Shown: positions 13,579 to 25,714, counted from the first letter of the stretch. The stretch is DNA of 64,000 nt from Craterostigma plantagineum (GCA_027422505.1 JAPQWV010001374.1:28947-92946), one strand, 5' to 3'. Notes: generated from the sequence alone by a model not told the origin. Numbers and translations are program-made.

Positions 13579-15210
13579 TACTCTTCTTTGTTTCGATGAT
13601 TAATTTTGAAATAAATTTGGTAATTTGATAATGTTGTCAGTTGTGGTGGTGGAGGCCGATAATAAAGAAAATTTGAGACAATTTTCGTGAAAAGAAAAAG
13701 GAAGCCTGCAATTACTGTTTTGCCACCAATCGAAATGAACACGAACACCTACACGAAGAGCGCGCGACAAGTCTCTTAGAAAGTGCGCAAGATTTCAATG
13801 TAAAATCGAGTCTCACAATACCTACGTCCGAGCGAGGTAAATTGATGTGCGCGGGATCCACGTCAGTATCTTCTTGTTCCTTCTCATTCAACTCAAGGTA
13901 TCCGCTTATATGTTTTTTCCCTCTAACGATTGGTGTGTATCCATTCTTACTATTATTGCGTTTGTTATTGCTGTTTTTTACTCTTATTGGGTAGATTTGA
14001 AGATATCAGAAAGTGAAGCAGCGACCGGCGCGAATAAATTTGTGCAGACAAATTTGACGACAGAGATCGCTCGACTATGAGTGGTGCAAATTTAATTTGT
14101 TTTTCCAACAAGCATGTGTTTATTGTTGGAGAGATCGTACATCATCCGCAAATCTGGGCCTTCACGCAGTTTGTGTTTTTATAGTGCCCGTTTATGCACG
14201 ATTGACCGTTGATGATGTCTTTTCAACAGCTTCCCGAGTGTAATGAATCATGATTATTGATTGACTCGTTCATCTTGTCAGGAGCACACAACGACGGAAC
14301 CAGAAGTTGTAACTTGGGGGTCGAAAATGTTTAATCACATACGAAAGATTAGGTATGTACGTGGAAAATTGTGAAGATTTCTTATATACGTTTTTATTAA
14401 TATGTTTATTATATACCTGATAATAACTTGTGTATCGTAATTAATGAAAGAAACAATAAATTAGATCATAGTATACATTGAAATCATATGAAACGTTTTT
14501 TCCTTCGTATAATCACTAAAACGTATTTTTATACATTTTTAGCATGTGTATTACATATTGTTGTCAATGACAAATGATATATTGTAACTTAGGAATCGAT
14601 GAATAAATTTAGAAAGCGATAATAAGCAATGTCTAGTCCGTATCTTCAAAATGTCCTATTACGTTTTGCATAGTGTTAGTATACAGATGAAAATTAATTC
14701 CATATTATAATCAATATAATATTTATAAGTTATAAGTTTGTAAAAAATAATAAAAACGATAAGATATTTGTAAATCTTATTGTGTCTTATATACTTTTTT
14801 CATAACGTATACTACAAAGAAGAAATAACATATTATAATAGTGACATAGTCAGGAATTATAACTTGAAAGAGTCGAAAAATTGATTTTAAAATGACGTTT
14901 CATAACATGTTTAGTTTATTTATGAAAATAAATTTATAATGTAATGGAACATATTTTGGCTAAATATAAATAAAATCCAAATATGTAACATAATTCAAAA
15001 TGATAAAATGTAAATGTATGTCTTTTTACTACTAATTTAAATTGCACCAAAATTATGGTTAGATTGCTTAACCTTTTGTAATAAAATATTATTACGAATA
15101 TGACTCATCATAAAATATTAAATAAAAAGCATATTAATATAGAGAGCAATTACATTAAACAAATTAACTTATTAAGTTATTAGAGAATAATTATATTAAA
15201 ATTATTATTA

Positions 15211-15474
15211 TCTATATTATTATATTAAGGGTCAGAGGTTGCTATTAACTGTTAATTTGTCTGTAAAATATCTACAAGTTAACATCTCTATTTTAATTTC
15301 ATTAATTATCACATATAACCACTCAATTTTTAGTTATTATACTTATACCACTAATCATTATTTTCCTTATATATAAATTATATTTCATCTACTAAACATA
15401 AATTACAAGTTTCAATATTAAGATTAAAATAACTATATTTTAAGCACACGCATAGAGTGTGCATATAGTACTGG
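15211..15474 (+). mobile_element. Small non-autonomous Helitron
   Basis: It begins TCTATATTATTATATTAAGG after an A and ends CTGG before a T, as expected for Helitron insertion between A and T. Ten bases upstream of the end is a hairpin (GCACAC, 7-base loop, GTGTGC). There is no target duplication and no coding sequence. A 260-bp relative with matching start and hairpin lies at 58036-58295 on the other strand. Confidence 0.6.
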
Positions 15475-15590
15475 TAAAATTTATTTCGTTCTTTAAGTTA
15501 AAGTTAATTCTTGAATAATTGAAACTTCGAATATTAATAGCTAAATTTAATTGGACTGGCCTCTGTAGCAGTTATTATTATTTTTAAAAT

Positions 15591-15959
15591 GGTCAATTCG
15601 AAATGAGGCCCAATTAAGGGTTTGATTTCGAAGTCAGGTCCTGTTTGATAATTTTTTAGGTTAAAGGCCTCATTTTGTGTTGTGTAAAAAAATGGTATAA
15701 AAGATATATAAACTGGTATAGAATGATGGTGTTAAAAACGTTCAACAGTCAGAGCAATGAAGTGGTACTGCAGAAAATGAACCGATATCAGATGATTATA
15801 AACTGGTACGGATTATGTTTTGTGTTATAAAATTTCAACATACTGGTATGTCAGAGCAATGAAGTGTTACTGCAGAAAATGGATCTTAAAACTAATTTTT
15901 GTGCAAGAAGGCATGAATCCTAAATGATATTTGTGTGGGATCAGAAATGAAAATGCCCC
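15591..15959 (+). mobile_element. Mutator-like MITE, copy A2, next to RAD51C exon
   Basis: A 369-bp relative of the element at 5874-6262, with the same ends (GGTCAATTCGAAAT and AAATGAAAATGCCCC). It is flanked by the 10-bp direct repeat TTTTTAAAAT (15581-15590 and 15960-15969). The right-hand repeat reaches to within two bases of the AG (15972-15973) that I take as the acceptor of the first recognisable RAD51C exon. Confidence 0.78.
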
Positions 15960-15973
15960 TTTTTAAAATATAG

Positions 15974-17510
15974 CCCAACAAAATATTCTTAAAAGAATAC
16001 CAATGTCGACGCCATCAACCACCATGCTTGTAGCGCCGGCCGCCGGGGGTTCGGTCGACCCTCTGACCCCCCTCTGATTCCGTCGCTGGGAGGACAGACG
16101 GCTTGGGATAGGCTCCATGAGGAGGAATCTGCGTTATGCATCACCACAGCTTGCTCAGATTTCGATGAGATTGTAGGCGGAGGAATTCGCTGTAAAGAAG
16201 TAACAGAAATCGGTACATTCTTTTTCACACTGCAACACACTATTATGCAACTAGGAATTAGGATAAATTTCAATCCTGGTCTATGTTCTTATCACAGTAG
16301 TATTCTGATTTTTATTAGGCGGAGTGCCTGGTATCGGTAAAACACAACTAGGGTAAGAGTCACCTTGTTAACTTTTATGTCTTGAAGTTGTTGCTTTGCT
16401 TTCTATCTCTCACATTCTTATTAATTGTCGAAGAAAATGTAGGATTCAACTGGCGATAAATGTCCAAATCCCGTCCGAGTACGGTGGACTAGGAGGCAAA
16501 GCAGTTTACATAGGTGTTCTACTTACCCACTACTTGATTACACTTTAATCAACTCTGCAAAGTCAACATTGGAATTGGAGATGTAATCTTTATGTGTGTT
16601 TTATCCTACTTCAGATACAGAAGGTAGTTTCACGGTTGTACGTGCTTCGCAGATAGCAAAGGCTTGTGCTGAGGACATGATTGAATACAGTAGTATGCTG
16701 AGGAAGTACTCTCAGTCCCTCCCTTCACATAAAACTCCTGGGGAGTCCTTGACCATATATTCTACTTCCGTATATGCACCTACGAGGAGCAAACAGAGCT
16801 GGTAAATTACTTGGATAGGTTCGTCTCTGAGCATAACGATGTAAGAATCGCTGAAGATACATGGAATTTTCTGGCTTTTGTGCTGTATCCTGTATTGATT
16901 GCTGTTCGTTTTTGATAATTTTTACAGGTTAAGGTCGTCGTTATCGACAGCATCACATACCACTTCCGTCAAGATTTCGAGGACAAGTCTCTTCGAGCTC
17001 GAACGCTCGGCGAGACAGCCTTAAAACTCATGAATCTCGCGAGGAAGTTTAACTTAGCAGTAAGGACTTCCGTTTTCTTTCCCTCTAACACTTTCACATT
17101 AATTTTGGTTCTCAATTCATCCAACTCCTCCGCTGTGATTCTTCCCAAAATATCACATATCCCATTGCCTTTTTCAGGTCGTTGTATTAAATCAAGTAAC
17201 CACAAAGTACATTGAAGGATCATTTCAGTTGGCTTTAGCTCTTGGTAAACATCAATTATAAACCATATGCAAGGTGGCCATGATGTTTACTTACACCGTT
17301 GTATGTATTGCCTTAAAAACAATTTCACAAACAGGTGATAGTTGGGCACATGCTGCTACAAACAGGATAATCTTATACTGGAATGGCAATGAGAGGTATG
17401 CATATGTAGACAAATCTCCCTCATTAAAGTCGGCTTCTGCTCCTTATGCCATCACACTGCGAGGTATCAGAAACTCTGCTTCTGAGTGTAAGAAAGCTAG
17501 GATGTCTTAG
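15974..17510 (+). CDS. RAD51C: RAD51 paralogue C (RAD51C), 5' exon not found
   Basis: RAD51C is a nuclear RecA-like ATPase acting in homologous recombination and meiotic repair. Exons: 15974-16212, 16319-16352, 16443-16513, 16615-16840, 16928-17059, 17178-17244, 17335-17510. Visible are [14 protein letters not shown], the Walker A GVPGIGKT across two exons, [16 protein letters not shown], the Walker B strand [24 protein letters not shown] and the C-terminal [16 protein letters not shown], all RAD51C-specific in order. Two one-base shifts sit in homopolymers: a C run near 16068-16074 and a G run near 16738-16742; after the latter the frame resumes with [17 protein letters not shown]. The roughly 60-residue N-terminal domain usually encoded by exon 1 is absent upstream; it may lie further 5' or be lost. 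A MITE abuts the first exon. Confidence 0.88.
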
Positions 17511-18329
17511 CCTTTTGAAAGATCCTTCCTTGTTGCACAATATGTTATGTTCACAAACCGATTATTGGTGAGTTTCACGTGTGGGATGACGCATAAGAAG
17601 TAGAAATTTCAACCTATACTGTGTTTCCTTCCACCTACCCCGAAAAATTGTTACACAAACACTGCTCTGTTTTGATGTAATATTTATTTTGTTTCTTCAA
17701 ATTTCTACAATGTGGGCTGTTGAATTCAATATCATTGACTAAAGGGTTTGGTTTCTGTTCGCCGCCGAGACTAAAGGTACTACGATGACTTTATTATAAT
17801 ATTAATTCCTGATTTATAGTATAATTAAATGATTCTCTGTGAAGGTATAGATTAATATAGTAGCTAAAGACAGCTTTCGGAACAAGAATTGAGCCAACGG
17901 CCATACTTCAACTAACCTTTCCATTCTTCAAAAGCTCACCAAACAAGAACCCCCGCAACCCACCAACCCACCCACGCATAATCTCTGTTCATCAGTGGTA
18001 ACAGATAATTATCTGAACGAAATAATAAATAGTTGTAAAACTAAAGGTAGTTACCTAGACGTTCCTAATTAATTTGACAGCGATGTGCCAATCGATATAC
18101 AAAAATCAATCATGGATGATACAAAAATTAGACATTTAGTTAATTTAGGCGAAAAAGCAAAATAACATTATCATTTTATCCTTTGGCAACTTGAAGCGGA
18201 CAAAAAATACTAATTGAAAACGCAAGCCTCACATATTTTTCCTTGTTATCTCCTCCCTCGCCTCTAAATTCCTCGTTTCCTTCTTCACACAAAACACACA
18301 AACCCTTGCAAACACACAAGGAGAGATCC
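17511..18329. other. Spacer and transketolase 5' region
   Basis: RAD51C 3' sequence followed by the upstream region and leader of the transketolase gene. The last 90 bases are CT/CA-rich, as in highly expressed plant leaders. No extra gene seen. Confidence 0.6.
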
Positions 18330-21300
18330 ATGGCGTCGTCTTCTCTCACACTCTCCCAAGTCCTCACGCTCCCACGCGCCACCCCCACCAACCCAACCCT
18401 CTCCCGCAACGGCCCAGCTCCCCTCGCCCTCACCAACCCAACCACCCCATCCATCACTCTCAGATCGACGCGCCGCCGCTCGAGGAATCTCCCCGTCCGC
18501 CCATCCGCCGCCGTAGAGGCCCTCGAGACCACCGCGGACACCGAGCTCGTGGACAAATCCGTCAACACGATTAGGTTCCTGGCGATCGATGCTGTGGAGA
18601 AGGCCAACTCGGGTCACCCCGGTCTGCCCATGGGCTGCGCTCCGATGGGACACGTGTTGTACGACGAGGTCATGAGGTACAATCCCAAGAATCCTTACTG
18701 GTTCAACAGGGACAGGTTCGTCTTGTCGGCTGGCCACGGATGTATGCTTCAGTACGCCCTTCTCCATTTAGCTGGATACGACGCCGTTAAGGTTTGATTC
18801 CTTTTCTTTTCTCTGAGTTCTATGGTCCTTATTATACAACGATCTGAAGGCAGCTCCATGTGGTTTTGTATTTTTCTGATAATTTTTCATAGTTCTAATT
18901 GCCTCAGTTTTCATGCCTGAGGATCGAAATCTCGCTTGTTTCTTTCTATTTAACTGTTGGGTATAGGAGATGATGGTGAATCTGCTATGCGATTTGCCAT
19001 CGACCTGGGTTTTGTTCCCTCTTTGCTGAATGCAAGTTTTCAGCTTTGTCATGAATTCGTATGCTGAAACTGAAAGTCTTCAGCTATATTCTTCGAAGCA
19101 TCAACCGTCGTTGAATCGTGAGCTTTAAATCTGTGTATATTCAGGAGGAGGACTTGAAGAGTTTCAGACAGTGGGGAAGCAAAACGCCTGGACATCCCGA
19201 GAACTTCGAGACCCCTGGGGTTGAAGTCACAACTGGTTATTTCTTGAATCCTCTTTCCTCACACTGAATAATCTTTTACGGGTTCTCTAATTCAAATGTC
19301 GTCGATTTGTGGTGCGTAGGACCGCTTGGTCAGGGTATTGCGAATGCTGTCGGCTTAGCACTTGCAGAGAAGCACTTAGCCGCTCGCTTCAACAAACAGA
19401 TTCTGAGATCGTCGATCACTACACGTAAAGCTCCAACTGGCTAAATCCCTCTTTTCATTCATTTTCTTTCATCATCAATTTCGAGACGTATTTATTCCTT
19501 TTCTTATGATGCAAAAGTTATTGCATCCTCGGCGATGGTTGTCAAATGGAAGGGGTTTCTAACGAGGCGTGCTCAATCGCCGCTCACTGGGGACTTGGAA
19601 AGCTCATTGCTTTATACGACGACAATCACATCTCCATCGACGGCGACACTGATATTGCTTTCACCGAAGATGTCGATAAGCGCTTCGAGGCTCTCGGCTG
19701 GCACGTCATCTGGGTTAAGAATGGAAACAACGGTTATGATGAGATTCGTGCTGCTATTAAGGAAGCGCAGGCCGTTAAAGACAAGCCCACCATGATCAAG
19801 GTGGGATCTTTCGTGTTCCTTCAAAAATGTGCCTCTGTTGAGTTGCTTCTCGTTGATTTCGTCTTACTTGATGTTTCGAATCGAGCAGATTACCACGACG
19901 ATTGGTTTTGGTTCTCCAAACAAGTCCAACTCTTACAGCGTTCACGGAAGCGCTTTAGGTGCCAAGGAAGTCGAAGCCACTAGGCAGAACCTTGGATGGC
20001 CTTACGAACCTTTCCACGTTCCCGACGATGTCAAGAAGTGAGGACTTCGCCTTATCCTTCTCTTAGTTCAGTTTAAGAATTTCACCATTTTCCTGTACGC
20101 TTATATCACTCTTTAACTTGAAGGCATTGGAGCCGACACACTCCCCAAGGCGCCTCGCTGGAATCAGAATGGAACGCCAAGTTTGCAGAGTACGAAAAGA
20201 AATATCCCGAAGAAGCCGCCGAGCTCAAATCAATCATCACGGCGAACTACCCCTCGGATGGGAAAAAGCTCTTCCGGCGAGTCCCACTTTCGCAAAAAAA
20301 AAAAAAAAAAAAATTAATCTTCATAGAAAAAACATAACAAACTCATAACTCAATACTTTTTTTTCATTATTGCAGACGTACACGCCTGAGAACCCAGGGG
20401 ACGCAACTCGAAACCTCTCCCAGCAAAACCTCAACGCCCTCGCAAAGGTCCTCCCCGGCCTCCTCGGGGGCAGCGCTGACCTGGCGTCGTCCAACATGAC
20501 CCTTTTAAAGTCGTCCGGCGACTTCCAAAAAAACACGCCCGAGGAGCGCAACGTGAGGTTCGGCGTGAGAGAGCACGGAATGGGCGCAATATGCAACGGC
20601 ATAGCCCTACACAGCCCAGGGCTCATCCCCTACTGCGCCACCTTCTTCGTCTTCACCGACTACATGAGGGCCGCCATGAGAATCTCGGCCCTCTGCGAGG
20701 CCCGAGTCATCTACGTCATGACCCACGACTCGATTGGGCTCGGAGAAGACGGGCCCACCCATCAGCCCATCGAGCACTTGGCCAGCTTTCGGGCCATGCC
20801 CAATATACTGATGCTCAGGCCCGCCGATGGGAATGAGACCGCCGGCGCATACAAGGTCGCTGTGCAGAACCTTAAGAGGCCATCGGTCTTAGCACTTTCC
20901 CGCCAGAAGCTGCCCCAGCTGCCCGGGACTTCCATCGAGGGTGTGGAGAAGGGCGGATACGTAATTTCTGATAATTCGTCGGGGAATAAGCCCGATGTTA
21001 TCTTGATAGGGACGGGATCTGAGCTGGAGATTGCTGCAAAGGCTGGGGAGGTGCTGAGGAAGAAGGGAAGGGCGTGAGGGTTGTCTCGTTTGTTTCTTGG
21101 GAGTTGTACGATGAGCAGTCGAAGGAGTATAAGGAGAGCGTTTTTGCCCTCGAGCGTGACTGCTAGGGTTAGTATTGAGGCGGGCTCGACTTTTGGCTGG
21201 GGAAAGATTGTTGGGAGCAAAGGGAAGGCGATTGGTATCGATAGGTTTGGGGCGAGCGCACCGGCGGGTAAGATTTACGAGGAGTTTGGGATTACGGTTG

Positions 21301-21335
21301 AAGCTGTTGTTGCTGCTGCGAAGGAGTTGATTTGA
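18330..21335 (+). CDS. TKL: Plastid transketolase, 7 exons, frameshifted in assembly
   Basis: Transketolase moves two-carbon ketol units with thiamine diphosphate in the Calvin cycle and the oxidative pentose phosphate pathway. Exons: 18330-18791, 19145-19235, 19320-19424, 19518-19800, 19889-20037, 20124-20276, 20376-21335. The Ser/Thr/Pro-rich first 70 or so residues look like a chloroplast transit peptide. Then follow [20 protein letters not shown], the thiamine diphosphate motif starting [10 protein letters not shown] and ending YDDN, the pyrimidine-domain [12 protein letters not shown] and the [16 protein letters not shown] loop. One-base shifts occur near 19398-19402, 20240-20243, 21063-21068 and 21139-21144; each restores the family sequence when bridged. 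The sixth intron uses a GC donor (CTTCCG/GCGAGT). Length about 735 residues is normal. Confidence 0.93.
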
Positions 21336-22150
21336 GGTGTTTTTGTGTTTTGTTTTCTTTTCTTTTGGTTTTGTGTTTGAGAATTGATTATTTCTCGAAT
21401 ATGAGAGGTGAAAAAGGAGTGAAAATGGGACTTTGTTCTTGGTGGTGAGACTGTCCGAGGTTAGTAATAATGATTATATAAGTTTTTCTCATGTTTGCAG
21501 CAGACTTGATGTAATGTAATGTAAGAAGATTAATGTATGGAATTCCTCAAAGTCTAACGTTGTCCTTGGTTTTGCATTTTTAATGGAATTTTGAAATTGG
21601 GTACTTGGAATGTATCTTTGTGATATTTCACTGGTAAAAAATATGCATGTGCTATTCTGGGATAAGTAGAGGTAGTGGATAAAAGGCGAACTTGGTGTTT
21701 TGCAGTTATGAATTGAAGCCGCAAAAATACGGCAATCCTAATCCGTAACATGAGGTTTTGAAAGCCTTTTTTCATGTAGAAAACTACAAAAGGATTAGGA
21801 CAAAAAGTGAAGGGCCATCGAATAGTAACTATCATGTGGCTATGATGGAGTTTGGTTTTGGGAGGTTATCAGAGTTCTCTTTTATGTGATATAACTCCTG
21901 AAATATTTGGACAAGTTCGTTTATAGATGTTAGAAAGCACTATCTATTCTATTATTATAAATCGGATTTTTTCTACATCTATTAAAAAATTAAAAAAAAA
22001 CTTATTAAACCACGTACCTTCCATAACCTCATAATACTACCAAATGTTATTTTTAGTATATTACTTATTAAAACTATTTAACAATTACTAACTGTATTTT
22101 ATTGCACGTAGGTGCCAGGAATAGTAGTATTATTTAAGAGGTAATTATAT

Positions 22151-22932
22151 GTGAGACCCAATTTATAAGTTTACTTTTGATTTCAGACCCTATTTAGTTT
22201 CATATAGATAGAGGTACCTAAATTTAAGTTTTATTTAGAAATAAGGACCTAATCCATGACAAAAGACATATTTGCCCATAATAACAAAAACAATTATGAA
22301 CCATGCCATCGTCTTATTCAAACGTGCAAAGCAACCACGAAGAGTGGTATACAATGTACATGAAGTAGTACTGTAGATCCATGAAGTGATACTGTAAACC
22401 CATGAAGTGGTACATGTGAACAGTGAAGTGGTACCGTAGTTCGTAGTTCCATAAATTGGTGCTGTTAAACAGAGAAGTGTTACAGCATTTTAGGCCCATG
22501 AAGTGGTACTGTTGAACAGAGAAAAAGTGGTATTGTAGACCCATGAAGTGGTACTGCTGAAATGTTTGGGAATTCATGGTCTACAAACGCTGTACCACTT
22601 CTCTGTTCACCAGTACCACTTCATGGGTCTACGGTACCACTTCACTGTTCACCACTACCACTTCATGTGTCTACAGTACCACTTCACTATTCACCTGTAC
22701 CACTTCATAGGTCTACAGTACCAATGTAACACTTCCTATTATGTGATAATTGATAACAGTATACTGGAATTTGATAACAGAATTATAGCGCTGGATACCA
22801 CTTCAAAACTACTCTTTATAAGGGTATTTTTCCTCCAACACCTTTAATTCTAACTTAAATTTTGAAACGGGTCCTTCAAATTAAGTTTTTTTTTACAAGG
22901 ACCTGATCTCTATTTACAAAATAGAAGGGGGC
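22151..22932. mobile_element. Fold-back MITE with inverted TGGTAC array (unit 1)
   Basis: The centre (about 22330-22735) consists of repeated units with CCATGAAGTGGTACTGTAG on the left arm and the complement (GTACCACTTCATGGGTCTAC) on the right arm, meeting near 22575; it could fold into a long imperfect hairpin. The flanks (GAGACCCAATTTATAAGTTT and GGGTCCTTCAAATTAAG) resemble the Mutator-like MITE at 5874, so I regard it as a larger, divergent member of that family. Borders are approximate and I see no clear target duplication. Confidence 0.6.
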
Positions 22933-22935
22933 TTA

Positions 22936-23510
22936 ACCAAGGTTTTGAAAACCGGACCGGACCGGCCGGTTCAGGCCGGAAACCAGTGAACCGGCCGGAA
23001 ATCCGGTCCGATTCCTGTCCGGTCTAAGTTTATTTAAAAAAAAAAAAAAACAGAAATTCTATATAAGTAAGAGAAATGACTAAGTTCACAGATATTTCCA
23101 CGTGGTCTACTGTAAGGTGGTGGTTTTCTACCCAAATGGGCTGAGTTCGAGTCCCATGAACCTCATTTATTTTTTTGTAATAATTAACTATGGATCAGAT
23201 ATTCAACTTTATTCACTTTTGACCCCAACGTGTATAAATTTAATTTCTGTAGCCCTTGGTATAATTAATTTCAACTACCAATAAATTTAATCTATTTAAT
23301 TTTGACTCTCAATTTTATAAATTCTAATATAAAACTAAAACTACTAATAAACATCTATATAATCTATATTATTTGATTGATTCAATAACAAATATATATT
23401 AAATAATTTAAAGATACCGGTTTGACTCCGGTTTGATTCCGATTTTATACCGGTTAAACCACTAAACCTTAAACCACTAAAATTTCCGGTCCGGTTCAAA
23501 AACGAACCCA
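22936..23510. mobile_element. hAT-like MITE with CCGGACCGG-rich ends (unit 1)
   Basis: The left end GGTTTTGAAAACCGGACCGG and the right end CCGGTCCGGTTCAAAAACG are imperfect inverted repeats; both ends carry several CCGGT-type sub-repeats. This is a familiar architecture for non-autonomous hAT elements. A SINE-like sequence lies inside. No certain target duplication. Confidence 0.5.
23040..23340 (+). mobile_element. tRNA-derived SINE-like insertion (unit 1)
   Basis: TGGTCTACTGTAAGG (23103-23117) resembles a tRNA A box and GAGTTCGAGTCCC (about 23143-23155) a B box, at roughly tRNA spacing, inside an otherwise AT-rich stretch. The same sequence in unit 2 (from about 29792) has the missing G and matches the A box better. 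It does not fold as a functional tRNA. Ends are not defined. Confidence 0.45.
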
Positions 23511-24413
23511 ATCGCCCCATTATTTAACGATTCGTATAGCTTGTGAGTTGTGAGTTGTGAAGGGGACCAATTTGACATGGAATATATTTACTTTATCCCA
23601 AACTACTTTTCATCCTGATTTTGGGCTTCTTTAGTAAACTTCCATTGACCCAGAAACTCAGTTCTTGATTTGGGCCTCAATGCAAATGTGCGCCGCAAGA
23701 TAGATACATCGATGTACATGTCACCAATCGGTGAGGAAAACTCTTCAAGAAACAAAGAAATGCCACGTAATACTCATGAACAAAGCCATGTGAAACGATA
23801 AAAAACCAAAACTTTCAAGGCACTTTACAACCAACCAAACATAATTACCAACACCAATTTATATTGATTCTTTGAAAATCACGTCACTTCGTAACATTTA
23901 AGTGTTTTGGTTCATACAGAAAATCGTTGCAGTATTGGTAAAAACAACATAAAACCTCTCGAGGAAAAATTATTACTAAAAATCCAACCGTTGTGACAGT
24001 CTTGTCTTGACTTTTCCGTTAACCCTGATGCGAACTTTCTTCTAATCACCTTCTTCTTCCTTCCTCCTCACTCAATCAATCGCACCATTCTCTCTCCAAT
24101 CAATCTCTATTCCAATAATCAATTTAGTTGAAGATAAAAAACAATATATCTTTAAAAAGAAGTAAAAATACACCATTTATACCATACCTCCCTCCACCTT
24201 CAAGGAAGCACAAGATTCCCCTTAACAAAGGTGTGGAGAACAGCTCCTCATCATCAGGTAAGAACCCTACCGAGTAAAAATCCCACAAATCTTTCCACGC
24301 ATTTCAAGAACATCATCAAATTTAGGGCAGAAAAACAAGGTGGGACTCCTCTTAAAAAAAAACCTAAAGATTCGATTTTTATTTTTCCTTTTTGAGCTCG
24401 CATTGTGTCACAG

Positions 24414-25714
24414 ATGAAGCACATTGATAGCAATAGCAACCCTCAACCCCAGGTAAGTTCAAGATCGATAAGTCTCCTTACACTAAGCAGAGGTTGTATT
24501 CCTCTTTCGGCAAGCTCTCCTTTTGGTCCTTGGTATTTCTTGGTTTTATCTACCTCTTCTTCTATAGATCACCTTCATCGTCTTCTCACCATCCCATTCA
24601 ACCTCAGATCTCTCTAGGAGATCTCTTAGAACGGTCGGCCCAGACTTCGAAAAACGAGTCAGAACCTCAGCCAAGATAAATCCAAAAATGGGATCTCCGT
24701 CCTTGTCACCGGCGCCGCCGGTTTCGTCGGCACCCACGTCGCCGTCGCCCTAAAGCGCCGCGGCGACGGCGTCGTGGGCCTCGACAACTTCAACACTTAC
24801 TACGACCCATCCCTCAAGAGGGCCAGGCAAGAACTCCTAGAACGCGCCGGCGTCTACGTCGTCGACGGCGACGTAAACGACTCCAAGCTGTTGCACGAGC
24901 TTTTCAAGATCGTACCTTTCACCCACGTCATGCACCTAGCAGCTCAGGCCGGCGTGCGCTACGCCATGGAGAATCCCAGCTCATACGTTCACAGCAACAT
25001 CGCCGGCCTTGTCAGCCTCCTTGAGGTTTGCAAGGCGGCGAATCCTCAGCCGGCCATCGTGTGGGCTTCGAGCAGTTCGGTATATGGGTTGAACTCAAAG
25101 GTGCCCTTCTCCGAGAAAGACCGTACGGACCACCCGGCCAGCCTATACGCCGCCACCAAGAAGGCCGGCGAGGAGATAGCACACACTTATAACCACATCT
25201 ACGGTCTTTCTTTAACAGGCCTGAGGTTTCTTCACCGTGTATGGACCTTGGGGCAGGCCTGACATGGCTTACTTCTTCTTCACTAAGGATATCTTGAGAG
25301 TAAGAAGATCCCAATCTTCGAGGGGCCTAACCACGAAACTGTTGCTAGGGATTTCACCTACATCGACGATATAGTGAAGGGCTGTTTGGCTGCTTTGGAC
25401 ACCGGCGAGAAAGTACGGGCAGCGGTGGTAAGAAGAAAGGGCCGGCGCAGCTTAGGGTGTTCAACCTAGGAAACACCTCCCCTGTTTCAGTTTCAGATCT
25501 TGTGGGCATTTTGGAGAGACTGCTCAAAGTTAAGGCGAAGAGATCTGTTGTGAAGATGCCGAGGAATGGAGATGTTCAGTTTACTCATGCTAATATAAGC
25601 TTGGCTCGAATGGAGCTTGGCTATAATCCTACCACGGATCTGCAAACTGGGCTGAAGAAGTTCGTTAAGTGGTACGTTGGGTACTATGGTGATGGGAAGA
25701 AAAGCCTACAGTGA
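24414..25714 (+). CDS. GAE: UDP-glucuronate 4-epimerase (GAE), copy 1, frameshifted
   Basis: This is the first copy of the intronless GAE gene; see the copy at 31107 for the protein description. Compared with that copy it has one-base length differences near 24449, 24580, 24672, 25226, 25296 and 25402-25410, which break it into several frames. All differences are single-base changes in short runs (for example TTC repeats or A runs), and no substitution removes a catalytic residue. It could be a young pseudogene, but because the second copy supplies the correct base at most sites and this copy supplies the base the other lacks near 25403, sequencing error is the better explanation. Confidence 0.85.

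Larger units (their letters stand above)
12784..15590. other. 2.8-kb spacer, no recognised gene
   Basis: AT-rich spacer between MAP1A and RAD51C. It contains a probable MITE (about 12951-13578) and a small Helitron (15211-15474). A 77-codon frame near 13847-14080 lacks an ATG start and resembles no family I know. I searched it for the missing RAD51C first exon and did not find it. Confidence 0.6.

Noticed and set aside
13847..14080. 77-codon open frame in the MAP1A-RAD51C spacer
   Set aside because: It has no ATG at its start, no family resemblance and no splice partners, and it does not resemble the RAD51C N-terminus.
21955..22140. Possible third Helitron starting TCTATTCTATTATTATAAATC
   Set aside because: The start matches the other two, and a GCAC/GTGC hairpin exists near 22105, but no CTRR end follows it.
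22314..22847. Open frames rich in YHFMGL repeats on both strands
   Set aside because: These are translations of the TGGTAC minisatellite in the fold-back MITE, readable on both strands because the array is palindromic.
23100..23165. Functional tRNA gene
   Set aside because: Only A-box-like and B-box-like parts are present; no acceptor stem or anticodon arm can be drawn.
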